DNA of 64,000 bases. Source: Perognathus longimembris pacificus. Lineage: Eukaryota; Chordata; Mammalia; Rodentia; Heteromyidae. This document shows, piece after piece, positions 47,930 through 58,219 of this stretch. The stretch is taken from assembly GCF_023159225.1 (NCBI RefSeq), contig NC_063166.1, positions 45,253,149-45,317,148 on the forward strand, in the 5' to 3' direction. The notes beneath the pieces were generated by a model. It had not been told where the DNA came from. It ran no database searches and worked only from the letters and a program-made list of their open reading frames with translations. Every line of letters begins with the position of its first letter. The stretch's first letter is position 1. A program made the translations under genes and the position numbers.

Positions 47930-48119
47930 GCAATGGTGCTTCTCAAACTCTTGCCTAAATCAGAATCACTTGAAGAGCTGTTAAAATCAACATTACTGGG
48001 CTCCAATCCCAGAGCTTCTGATTCAGTGGGCCTAAAGCGGATCTGATAATTAACATTTCTAACAGTTCCTAAGCTGCTGGTGTTGCTAGCCTGGCAACTA
48101 CATTTTGAATGTCATTGTT
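47930..48119. mobile_element. MER5A-like hAT-Charlie relic
   Basis: About 190 bases matching my memory of this ancient non-autonomous DNA transposon: ggtgcttctcaaactcttgc at one end, atcagaatcacttgaagagc and cttctgattcagtgggccta inside, ttctaacagttcctaagctg, and an end reading cattttgaatgtcattg. The length fits the family, which is about 189 bp. It predates the divergence of placental mammals. Confidence 0.8.
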
Positions 48120-48269
48120 CTGTAGATAGATCTCTCATGAAATCATCTTTACTTTTCACACTCGGACATCTTTTTCTAAAAGAGATAAGAAAAGTAGAAA
48201 TTATCAGACATGTCATTTTAAACTCAATGTTTTGTCTAAGGATATTTTGTTTTATTAAATAAGTTTCTG

Positions 48270-48486
48270 TGGGCCAGGTATGGTGGTACATCTCTGTAAT
48301 CCTAGCTACATAGGAGGTGGAGAGAGGAGGATCATGGTCCAAAGCTGACTTAAGGTAAGTTAGGGTAGTCTATCTAACAAAATAAACAAAAGCACAGAGG
48401 GTTGGAGGTGCAGCCCAAATAGTAAAGTGCTTGCTTAGCAAGCACAAAGCCTGGAATTTGAGACCATAGTACAGTGAAAAAGAAAA
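48270..48486 (+). mobile_element. B1-ID type dimeric SINE
   Basis: Left half is 7SL/B1-like (ggccaggtatggtggtacat, gctacataggaggtggagag). Right half is ID-like (gggttggaggtgcagcccaa, gtgcttgcttagcaagcaca). The order matches B1-dID elements known from squirrels and dormice, so it is probably an older rodent family than IDL-Geo. Confidence 0.75.
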
Positions 48487-48489
48487 ATT

Positions 48490-49325
48490 ACTGCATGCAG
48501 AATAGAGAGGAAATATATGTTGCCATGCTTCTCTTTGCTCCCTATGCCATTACTCACTATAAGCTTATGAGTGGGATTGGAGAATTTAAATCACTCAGGA
48601 AACAGTAACCAAAAGGTATTTTTTGAAAGAATTGACCTTGGAAAGGTTAGATAGCTATCCAAAGCTTGGAAAGGCTTTAAGGGGATGTCAGAAGTGATAT
48701 GCTTCTGTAGACTTCATGGAATGTATGTAGCCTGTGATACAACCAAACTGTTTTTGAGAAATGATGGCAAAGTTCTGAAAGTTCATATGATTATACATCT
48801 TTACCTCTGAAAGAGCTCATGAGGGTCTCACAAGTGTAATGTCTTCCCCAGAGTGCACAGGCTTCCTATGTAGCACACACATAAAAATCCCACGGTGCTC
48901 AGCTGAGGCCTCAGTCACCATGACAAGGCTTCAAAGCAATGAACCATCTGTGAAATGTCTAGAACGGCAAGTATGCACTATCTTCTTTCTTTTTGGCCTC
49001 TACTTTATTGGCAGAGATATGTTAAGTAGATTTTGTTTAGAAGACTCACCATATTGCAGAAACAGATTGAAGCAAGATGGATTTGGGAAAGTAGGATTTG
49101 CTAAAGGAGACAATCCAGGTCCTGAAAGGGAAGCACGTGGCTGATGTCACAGCCCAGGCAGCCTCCTCGAGAAAAGTAAAGTCTCTTAACGATCACATCC
49201 TCAATATAAGTGAAATTTCTTGCACAATTACTTTGAGGAAAATATTGTACTACATGCTTTTGATGAATTGCTTCATGCTAGTGTAAAACTGTATGAATTA
49301 GATGTTATTACAATTCTAATGTTTA
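48490..49325. other. No recognised gene
   Basis: Anonymous open frame of 101 codons at 48839-49144; no domain recognised. Confidence 0.4.
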
Positions 49326-49326
49326 T

Positions 49327-49413
49327 CTTTTTTTTTGTTACAGAGGGTTGAACTCATGGCCTTAGGCTTGCTAAATAATAGCCACTGTGTAACACTTGAG
49401 CTACATGTCAGCT
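49327..49413 (-). mobile_element. ID-like SINE
   Basis: Minus strand, T-rich tail at 49327-49337, then gagggttgaactcatggcct and cttgctaaataatagccact. Diverged. Confidence 0.6.
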
Positions 49414-49549
49414 CCTTATAACTCTATAGGTAATATTTGTAAGTTTGCATGGCTGGTAAGTGGTAGACTGAGAGTTTGAAACAGGATCAGTCTTCAGGTG
49501 AACATTCACAAATACTATCCTGGGGAATCCTAATACATGTTGATGAGAA

Positions 49550-50275
49550 TGTTTAGTATAACTACTAATTTGGAGTTCCAGCAATAATACCACTCTTGGG
49601 AGTTTACCCAGAAGATTACAAGTCAGGATACAGTAGAGGCCTATGAAGGCCCATGGACACCAACATCCATTTGCGACACTATGTGCAATATCCAAGTTAT
49701 GGAAACAGTGCAGTTGCCCTACAATAGGTGACTAGATAAAGAAAATGTGACATATAAGAATTTTATTCATCCATCATAAAGGATGAAATTATGTCATTTG
49801 TGAGGAAGTCAATGGGCCTTGAAAAACCTGAGAGAGGTAAAGCAGGCTCAGAAAGACACAGGACATGTTCTCATATGTGAATGTTAGACATAAACATGCA
49901 TGCCACACACACGCACACACACACACACGATGAAACTGGCTAAAATATAGTATATGTGGGAATTAGATTCCATGGTGTAAATTCTTCGGACAACTAAAAG
50001 ACTTTAACAAAATGAAGGAAGGTGAAACATGTTTTGATTTGTGGTTTGGGAGCTAAAAGGAGAGGGGCAGATGAATGGAATTGTTGTCATATTGCTAAAT
50101 ATACATAAGTGTAAGTGGAACTAAGAAACTTGATGAGACAGGTGAGGAAGGGATAAGTGGAAAAGCAGGGGAAGAAGGAGAGGAAGAGTGACTGACCAAA
50201 ATGTAATATACATGTGTGTGTATATATTAATTTGAAAAACCCTTGTATAATTATTTAAAGATAATTATGATAATA
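49550..50275 (+). mobile_element. Old L1 ORF2 3' end and 3' UTR
   Basis: Plus-strand relic: gggagtttacccagaagatt, gaaggcccatggacaccaac, ttttattcatccatcataaa, gacataaacatgcatgccac. Continues into a 3' UTR that explains the related isolated ends at 31571 and 33756. An (AC)n tract sits inside at 49903-49928. Confidence 0.78.
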
Positions 50276-50279
50276 ATTA

Positions 50280-50940
50280 AAAATAAGGTAAAACCAAACA
50301 AAACAAGAAGCAAAAATCAAATATCATCCAAGGATATTTGTTTCCTCCAATCTCCTTCTTTTGCAGATAAACTATGTTTCCCTAACATAATCAGACTTTT
50401 CCAAAGTCACAGCAGTCTGTCAAAGCTGGAATAAGACAGGAGAAAATCTTTGTAAGGCAGATCTATAAAGAGAGGCATCTCTACCTGCTCCGATTCTAAG
50501 ATGTTTATGTGATCTGGAAACCCAGGAGAGAAGGCTAGAATTACACATTCTCAGTATTGGAAATCATCTAACATCTGTCTTGTCACTGTGGTGAGAGTAT
50601 GCTCTGTAGTTTCCATTGGTGGCTTAGGCAAACCTGTCACATCACCATTGACATGAAGCCTGTCACCTCCTCTATCCATATATTCCATCTTGAACAGCTT
50701 GTTCATAAGCTCTTCTTTTCATGGAGCACCAGTATAATTTTCCCTTCTGAAGCCACACAGAAGGAATCTCGCCCTACTTTCTCAGCAGAGCCTTTGAATA
50801 TCTGAAGACAGCTGTTATGTCTCCTGCTCTCCAAGATTCTTCCATCTGTGTATTCCCGTGTATTTGTTCATTCAGCCAGAGTGCTCTAGTAAGATTCTTA
50901 CATTGCTAGTAAGTAAAAAAAAAATCAACTTAACCTGACT
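50280..50940. other. No recognised gene or repeat
   Basis: Anonymous frames only. Confidence 0.4.
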
Positions 50941-50944
50941 TCCA

Positions 50945-51140
50945 TAATCCATCCATTTATTTTTTTGTTTGACAAATTTCTATGAAGTACCTACTAAGTT
51001 TCAGACACTGTTGTAGATGTAGATATCAGAATATGCCAGAAAGGACTCTGCACCCTAGTGCCTGAATTTAAGCAGGAAATGAATGTCCACTTCAAAAATT
51101 AAATATACGACAGTTTAGTTACATACTGCTTATTGCATGA
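50945..51140 (+). mobile_element. Possible L2/MIR-class relic
   Basis: Contains atgaagtacctactaagttt followed by cagacactgttgtagatgta, wording typical of ancient mammalian L2-type repeats. The remainder is too diverged to be sure. Confidence 0.4.
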
Positions 51141-51364
51141 GAAATGGTATAGAAGAAAATAAAAACATCAGAATGAAAGAATAGGGAATGCCAAAGACTA
51201 TTATGGGGGTGTTCAATCCTTGAGCTAAAAATTCAGACGCAAAGCTTAAATCATACTCGCCCTCCGTATCCCTTCCTTTTGGCAAGTCTGTCTTCCCTCA
51301 TGTGACCAATTGGCTGCCTGTGGGTTCTGTGATTTCTCATTTGTTTTATATTTTGCTTTTTTCT

Positions 51365-51660
51365 AATTTAATTTTTTTGTTATTATAAAGGTGATGCGCA
51401 AAGGGACTATAGTTATGTAAGTCAGGTAAAGAATCCCCCCCACCTTTTTTTTGGCAATGTTACCCCTTCTCTTGCATGCTCCTAGTATTTTCCACCCATC
51501 CCCAACCACAAGTTGTATGGTTCATTTTTGACATAGTGCCTAGTGAGTACCATTGCTGCATTTGTTCATCTTTTGTCCCTTCACTTCTGTGGCCCCCCCT
51601 TTTAGCCTCTCAAAGACAAACAAGATAAAAACAAAATAAAACAAAAACAGCAACAAAGAA
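51365..51660 (-). mobile_element. Old L1 3' UTR fragment
   Basis: Minus-strand older terminus: gttattataaaggtgatgcg, gcaatgttaccccttctctt, cccaaccacaagttgtatgg, gtgagtaccattgctgcatt. Followed by an A-rich low-complexity stretch to 51670. Confidence 0.65.
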
Positions 51661-51670
51661 AAAAAAAAAC

Positions 51671-53935
51671 CTTTGTTTCTATTTCCTGGAGTTCATTTAG
51701 ATAAATACTGTTTTTATGATCAGATGCACACAGGCATTACTCCTGTTTTTCTCCTAAGAGTATCCTCTTTTGTTCTCGCTGTGTTTGAGTGCCTAGAGTC
51801 TTTTATAATGTATCATGTCCCCGTGATTTCTTATTTGTATTCAGGGGATTATTAGTTTCTACAAGCCAACAGATGTTCTGCGCTTCAGTTTGACAGAACT
51901 ATCCCTGATTCCTGTGTCCAGGAAAATCTTACTCACTGACTGACTTTGTCTTTGGTATATTTCCACATGAACTTTTAGAAGTATGTTTCCTCTTGAAGTT
52001 AGATGTATGCTTCCGATCATACAAAACATATGACTTCTATGTCACTGGTCAGGTCTTAGAAAGAAAGGTTCTAAAAGGTCATATTTAATAGTCAGGATGT
52101 GCTTGTTCATATTTGCTCCATTATAATGGTAACCTTTAGATTTGAAGAGAGTGTATTTCTCTACTGCATGCCACCTTGTTTGGCCAATGAGATATCAACA
52201 ATCATGAAAACAGCTGAGGCTGGAGATTCACCCATTTGCTTTGACTTCTTCCTGTACTCTACCATTACACTGAGAATGATATGCTTGGAATAATACCCTG
52301 ACTGTCATGGAAGAAAGAAGAGGAACAAGGAGCACAGCATCTTCCACTCAGCCACCCTAGCAGAAACTAGCCTCCAGCTGAACCTCAGTCCACTGTCAGA
52401 CCCAGGAGTTAAATCCTGATGTAAGGGTGTTTTGAGGTTTTGCAAAGTCTGATATGAAGCATTATTGGGATGGCAGATGGCAGGTATAGGTTTCAAAGAC
52501 GCATCTTTGTTGTAATAGAAAATGTTCTAAGTTATCTTAGCTGCACTTTAACATGAGCAAAAGGTAGACAGGCTGAAAGACTCAGTCTGACAACTTTGTG
52601 GAGTGGAGTCAGGAAGGATCTGGGAGAGAAACCCATGGTTCTTCATCCTGGCAAGGAGATGAAAATGTAGACAAAGGAGGCAAATGATAAAAGTAGGGGT
52701 TTGCATCTTTTAATTGGATTTTGTTGTGCAATGGCAGGGACAGAGTTCAAGCACATGCTGATAAAAGGGCTGGCACTATGAGGGAGCTCTGTGGGAGGAG
52801 GCCAGGAGGACCTAGGTAGTGGAAATTTTAATCCTGACATGGACACCGCAGTCCATTGAATGGACTCATAAGATTCTGAGGAGGGCCAGTCCACAGGGGA
52901 TCCCTGCTAGATCTTGAAGAAACTGAGAGAGTCTGGCTCACAGGCCACAGAAGATGGAAATATTGTTAAAGGTCCTAGCAAGAAGCCACTTTTCTGGGGT
53001 GTCACCAAACCCTGCCTCGTTCAGAGGAGAGTGGGGAAATTCAGCTCTAGGACACTGCACACATACAGCCCGCCAATACAACATACATCTAAGGGGATGA
53101 GGTAAAGCCTGAGATTAAGGTTTTAGAACTCTGAAGAGATGAACTGCTAACAGTCTGTACATTTAGACCTAAGAGTTACAGGTTAAACTAAATTTAGTTG
53201 TCTTTTCCCACTGACAAATTGGGAGGAAGCAATAGACTGAAGATAGAAACAATGCTTTCTTTAAACACTGAGAAGTATGATGGGTGGATTTTCTATCCTG
53301 CCACAATTCCAGTCCAGTGTAGTGAAGTTTGAGGTGACTGCAAGCTCCAGACTTCATATCATCTACAGAGGAAGTCTGTGCCCCAGGACAAGGTGAGATA
53401 GAGGTTGCGGAAGTTCATCACTCAATGAACAGAATCTTACTACAGCAGTAGCAAGACCCTGAGTGAAGAACCAAGGCAATGGAGAGTTTGACGTGGGAGA
53501 AGCAGCCTGAGCAACGCCTGAGGTAGGGAGGAACACCAGGAATTCTCACTGACTCTATGGTTTCAGTTTCCTTTCATGTTGGGCAGTCTAGGACACTGAT
53601 GATTGGGAATAGGAAAGGTCCCAGGCTGTGAAAGTAGATACTTTTCTTCTCCCTGTTCTTATCTCAACAGGCCACGTGCATTTCCAGGGGATGTTTCTTC
53701 ACTTGTAAAAAACAATAGGAACCTAGAACATAGATGGTCCAGAAAATCACATTCTCTAGGAATATGGCACCAAGCAAGACACTGCAATTTTGCTCTCATA
53801 ATGACCTGTATCATCACTAATTCTATCATAGTCTGCCAGCTTTATATTAGACTATAACAATGATCAAAACATTTTTTATCCCTTCCATTATTCCCTTCTT
53901 GCCTGTTCAGGTGGGCATGATGGGCTCTCACTTGG
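51671..53935. other. No recognised gene
   Basis: Unique-looking sequence with only short anonymous frames on both strands. Confidence 0.4.
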
Positions 53936-53947
53936 ACTGTTAATTTA

Positions 53948-54212
53948 TATTTTATTATTTTATTTGTTTTACTTTACCCTTTTTTGCCAGTTCTGAGCCT
54001 TGAACTCAGGGCCTCAGCTCTTTCCCTGAGCCTCTTTGTGCTCAAAGTAGGTGCTCTACCACTTGAGCCACTTCCAGCTTTTTCAGGGTAGTTTACTGGA
54101 GATAAAAGTCTTATGGACTTTCCTGTCCAGGCTGGCTTTGAATCATAATCTTCAGGTCTCAGCCTCCTGAGTAGCTAGTATTACAGGTGTGAGCCACCAG
54201 CACCTGGTTTGC
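53948..54212 (-). mobile_element. 7SL/B1-like plus Geo-like SINE, nearly complete
   Basis: The best-preserved member here. On the minus strand it runs from the 7SL-like head (reverse complement of gtgtgagccaccagcacctg) to the Geo half and a mixed A/T-rich tail. Candidate 12-bp duplication with one mismatch: ACTGTTAATTTA at 53936-53947 and ACTGTTTATTTA at 54213-54224. This copy has no CA tail. Confidence 0.88.
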
Positions 54213-54329
54213 ACTGTTTATTTAATAGTTCCCTAACAGGCTTTCTGGTCTGCAACTTCCATTTCATATTTTCAACCCAGTGGCCACATTAATTCATAAA
54301 GAATGGAAATCTTATCAAGTATTATCTCT

Positions 54330-54780
54330 GTCTACATTGTCCAGGGTCTCCCAAGTGATTTTATGATAAATCCAGCATCTTTACTACAGATGAAGTCTTT
54401 TGTGACCTGGTTACCCTTTCACCTCCCAGTCTATTCCATTTTTCCTCTGTTCCTTTTACTCCAGTCACTCTGATCATTTTGGCCATCTTGGCTACTTTCT
54501 GATGTTGAGCACAGGGAGCCTCTGGCTACTTATATTTGTTTCCTCTTTTTTTTTTTCTTTTTTACACAATGTTGTATCCTTAGATATTTGAGGGCTACCT
54601 CCCTCTCTTCCTTCAAGTCTTTGTAGAGATAATCTGCCTTTACCAATAGTGCCTCTTCCCATCATGCCTTGCTCTTCTTATCTTGTATTCTTTTTTTTCC
54701 TCCATAACTTTCATTATCATTTAGGTAATCTGATTTTGTCTATCATCTCTCTAAAATCCATGCTTTTGGAAAATAGGAAA
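54330..54780 (+). mobile_element. L2 3' region
   Basis: Ancient LINE: cttttgtgacctggttaccc, ccttttactccagtcactct, and ttccttcaagtctttgtaga follow the order of the L2 3' end. A T-rich insertion lies at 54541-54565. Confidence 0.65.
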
Positions 54781-54784
54781 AAAT

Positions 54785-55190
54785 AGACTTTGTGAGGTTT
54801 TTTAATAAAAATAATTACATCAGGAATAAAAATCATAGTAGTCACATCTTTGATGAAATAAGACCTAGTGTTAATTTTGGGAGTTATATCTGGTTTTGCA
54901 CAATGAATTGGAAAAATATATCATACATAAATATATATGTTTTCTCTTTAGAAATTACAAATAATTTAAATTAATAGTTTACATGTTTGTGATTAGTAAT
55001 GATTTAAACCAAGAAACATCTTAGGAAAGAAAGTTTATAATTTAAGAGCCCTGATGTTCTTTAAAAAATGATTTTACTTTCCTGGTCAACATCTTTTCAG
55101 ATAATTCTGCAGCCTGAAATGATTTTTATAATGGGTCCATCAAACAAGGAATGTGAGTATATTTGTATATGGCATATGTATTATATATTG
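54785..55190. other. AT-rich, unassigned
   Basis: Separates two L2-like pieces. I see no gene. Confidence 0.35.
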
Positions 55191-55194
55191 AAGT

Positions 55195-55290
55195 GCTTTG
55201 ATGTTATCTGCTTCTTCTTTTTGTCTTAAGTGCCTAATATATGGCCTGCTTGAAGAGTCATTCAATAAATTGTTGCTGGGATTCTTGAAG
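55195..55290 (+). mobile_element. L2 3' terminus
   Basis: gtgcctaatatatggcctgc then cattcaataaattgttgctg, the classic L2 end. Probably the same element as 54330-54780. Confidence 0.65.
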
Positions 55291-55322
55291 CTGCTTTCCC
55301 AAGATTACAAATTACTATTACT

Positions 55323-55655
55323 ATTGTTGATGATCCTCTTGCATCCCCTTCCTGTGGTTGTACCCACACTATCACTGTATCTCATCTGAGTACACTGGAT
55401 ACTGTATATACTGGTATTGGAACTAGGGAAGTGAAAGGGAATATCAAAATCAAGATACAAAGGATAAAATGACAAACGACTCCAAAAGCAATACTTGCGA
55501 AACAATTTGGGGTAAACCAAAGGGGAGTGGGGAGGGAGGAAGTAGGTAAGAAACAGTACAAGAAATGTACCCAAGGCCTAACGTATGAAACTGTAACCTC
55601 TTTGTACATCACTTTGACAATAAAAAAGAAAAAATATTAAAAAAATTAAAAACCA
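55323..55655 (+). mobile_element. 5'-truncated L1 3' UTR
   Basis: Plus-strand young-type L1 3' UTR with A-rich tail. Perfect 14-bp duplication AAATTACTATTACT at 55309-55322 and 55656-55669. Minus-strand frames across it are shadows. Confidence 0.93.
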
Positions 55656-55756
55656 AAATTACTATTACTGATCAGTCCTGTGGTTTGTACCTTTCTAAAT
55701 CCACTTCTCTGCTCCTTTTGTACTTCCTAGTAATTAGGACTAATAATAACAAGTAT

Positions 55757-55760
<4 letters not shown>

Positions 55761-55793
<33 letters not shown>

Positions 55794-56065
55794 GTGTGTG
55801 TGTGTATGTGCGTGTGCTGGTCCTACGGTTTTACTTCAGGACCTGGGCCCTGCCCCTGAGCTTCTTTGTCTCTCAAGGCTAATGTTACCACTTGACTTGA
55901 ACTACAGTTCCCTTCATGCCTTTTTTGTTGTTGTTGTCATTTTTAAGGAATTAATTGGAGATAAGAATCTCATAGACTTTCCTGGCTGGCTTTGAGCTGT
56001 GATCCTCAAATCTCAGCCTGCTGAATTGTAAGGATGACAGGCATTTGCCACCAGCACCCAGCTCC
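55761..56065 (-). mobile_element. 7SL/B1-like plus Geo-like SINE with (CA)n tail
   Basis: (TG)n at 55761-55808, with one C interruption, abuts the Geo half (cctgggccctgcccctgagc). Then comes a gttgttgttg-containing insertion, attggagataagaatctcat, and the B1-like head at 56012-56065. Confidence 0.85.
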
Positions 56066-56570
56066 AATTTATTTAGAGAAATATGCTCAGTAAATAAATT
56101 AGAATTGATAAACGCTTTTTCTCTGATTTTGATAATTCTGGACACAAGAGGAGTGCATAGCCTTGATTGTGCTCTGTAATAAGATATTCCAATGGCATAC
56201 ATACACACATATGTATATATATATTTAGCATGTCCATTTATGTATGCATATTTAGCATGTCCATTCATGAATCATCACCTTTTCCATCATTCTCCTAACC
56301 TCTGTCTAATTCCCACCTATCACATCAAGTTCTGTAGTTCTGTTTTCATCTACATACATTGATTATTATGACTATTCTCCTCCAATATTCCTTTTCTCAT
56401 TCATCCATACACATCTCTCCTTTTAGACCTCATTCTCCTCAGTCAAGACATGTTTCAACTTCCTGGTATTCAATTTGTTGAATCTTGTTCATTATTCAAA
56501 GTATTCTGAATCGAATGCTTATATTAAGTCAGCTTGACATATATATGCATATGGCCCTGCATGTGTTTCC

Positions 56571-56823
56571 ATGTGTGTGCATGTGTGTGTGTGTGTGCTA
56601 CTTCTGAGACTTAAGCTCAGGGCCTGCATACTGTCCCTGAGCTTTCTGTTCAAGGCCAACACTCTACCACTTGGGTCACAGCTCTACTTTTGCCTTTTCA
56701 GTGGTTAATTGGAGAAAAGAGTATCACGGACTTTCCTGTCTAGACTGGCTTCAAACTACAAACCTCAGATCTCAGCCTCCTGAGTAGTTAGGATTATAGG
56801 TGTGAGCAACCAGCATCCAGCCA
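56571..56823 (-). mobile_element. 7SL/B1-like plus Geo-like SINE with (CA)n tail
   Basis: (TG)n at 56571-56597, Geo half (gcagggccctgagctt-type wording on the plus strand reads agcttaagctcagggcctgc), linker ggttaattggagaaaagagt and head gattataggtgtgagcaacc. Confidence 0.85.
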
Positions 56824-56849
56824 ACATATGTTCGTATTTTAAGCTTCAC

Positions 56850-57710
56850 ATCCACATAAGAGAGAAAACATCTCTTTGTGTTTATGAGCATGGTTTATTT
56901 CACCCAATATGATTTTTCCAGATCCATCCATTTCCCAGCAAATATCATATTCTTTCTGATGGATGAATAGAATTCTATTGTACATATACAAATTTATTCA
57001 ACCATCAGAAAAAAATAGATCTATCTATCTATCTTCTATCTTTTATCTATCTATCTAGATACATATATGTGTTTTCTTGGCACATACATGGGTGTAGGGC
57101 ATTTGGTCTATTTACATAACTTGGCTATTGAGAATAGCGCTGCAACGAATGTGAACACACAGGTGAATATCTGTGGCTTGTATTGCTGGTCGTTCTATTT
57201 TTAGCTTTTTGAGGAATTTCCATACTGCCTTTCATAATGGCTGTATTAATTTACCTTCCTTCCAGCAGTATGTAAGGGTTCCCTTTTTGCTTTTTTCTCA
57301 CAAAAATTTGTTTAGTTTGTACTCTTGGTAATGATCATTCTGAGTGGAGTGAGAAGGATTCTCAATATTGTTTTGACTTAATTTCCTTCATAGCCAGGGT
57401 CATTGAGCATATCTTCATGTATTTATTAGCTATTGGTTCTTCTGAATAATATCTGTTTCACTCTTTTGCTCATTTATTAATTGGGTTACTGATTCTTTGG
57501 GAATTTTGGTTTTTACACTTCATGTATATTTTATTTATTGGATCCTTTTTAGATGGATAATTGTCAAAGATCTTCATATTCTTTAGGTTCTCTTTAACTT
57601 AGCACAAAAACCTTTAGCTTGATGCAATGTCATTTGTCAATTTTTTATACTATTTGTTAAATCTCTGAAGTTTTAGTCAGGAAAGGTTTTTTCTATGCCA
57701 GTAAGATCGT
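56850..57710 (-). mobile_element. Old L1 ORF2 fragment
   Basis: Antisense wording throughout: gatccatccatttcccagca, gttttttgaggaa-type tttttgaggaatttccatac, ccagcagtatgtaagggttc, and cttgatgcaatgtcatttgt. Truncated or interrupted at the pentamer array. Contains a GATA/ATCT microsatellite at 57014-57058. Confidence 0.8.
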
Positions 57711-57716
57711 AATGGC

Positions 57717-57905
57717 TTCTTCCTTTCCTTTCCTTTCCCTTCCTTTCCCTTCCCTTCCCTTCCCTTCCCTTCCCTTCCTTTCCCTTCCCTTCCCTTCCCT
57801 TCCCTTCCCTTCCCTTCCCTTCCCTTCCCTTCCCTTCCCTTCCCTTCCCTTCTCTTTCCTTCCCCTCCCTCCCTTCCTCCTTCCCTTTCTTCCTTCCTCC
57901 TTTCC
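57717..57905. repeat. (CCTTC)n pentanucleotide array
   Basis: About 28 units, purest from 57735 to 57850, fading into CT-rich sequence. All six overlapping open frames reported in this area (GREGK- or FPSLP-type) are translations of the repeat and not proteins. Polypurine/polypyrimidine asymmetry is complete. Confidence 0.95.
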
Positions 57906-57954
57906 TCTCTCTCCCATTTGCTCTCTGTGTCTGTTTGTATCTGTCTATGTCTCT

Positions 57955-58040
57955 TTTTCTCTGAAGCACCAGAAACTGAGCCCATGGCCTCATGCATGGC
58001 AAACAAGCATCTTACTGCTGAGGTATACTTCCAGCTTTCC
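57955..58040 (-). mobile_element. ID-like SINE
   Basis: Minus strand; cctcatgcatggcaaacaag and cttactgctgaggtatactt match the tRNA-derived body with changes. Confidence 0.65.
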
Positions 58041-58144
58041 TTTTCTAATTCTATTTTTCCCAAGAATCCTAATTATATTACAGTGCATGTGATATTGGTC
58101 CTGTCTCTTTAAAAAGAATAGAATCAACTTTAAAGTAAATCTAA

Positions 58145-58218
58145 AATGAGGAAAGAGGGGACCTATGTAACTGTAATCCTTCTGTAAATCACACTTACAA
58201 AAAGAAATTTAAAAATAA
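58145..58218 (+). mobile_element. Short L1 3' terminus
   Basis: gtaactgtaatccttctgta followed by an A-rich tail; about 70 bases only. Confidence 0.65.
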
Positions 58219-58219
58219 A

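Noticed and set aside
57673..58092. Six overlapping open frames of 64-128 codons
   Set aside because: They are translations of the CCTTC pentamer array; length and composition follow from a 15-base repeating pattern without stops.
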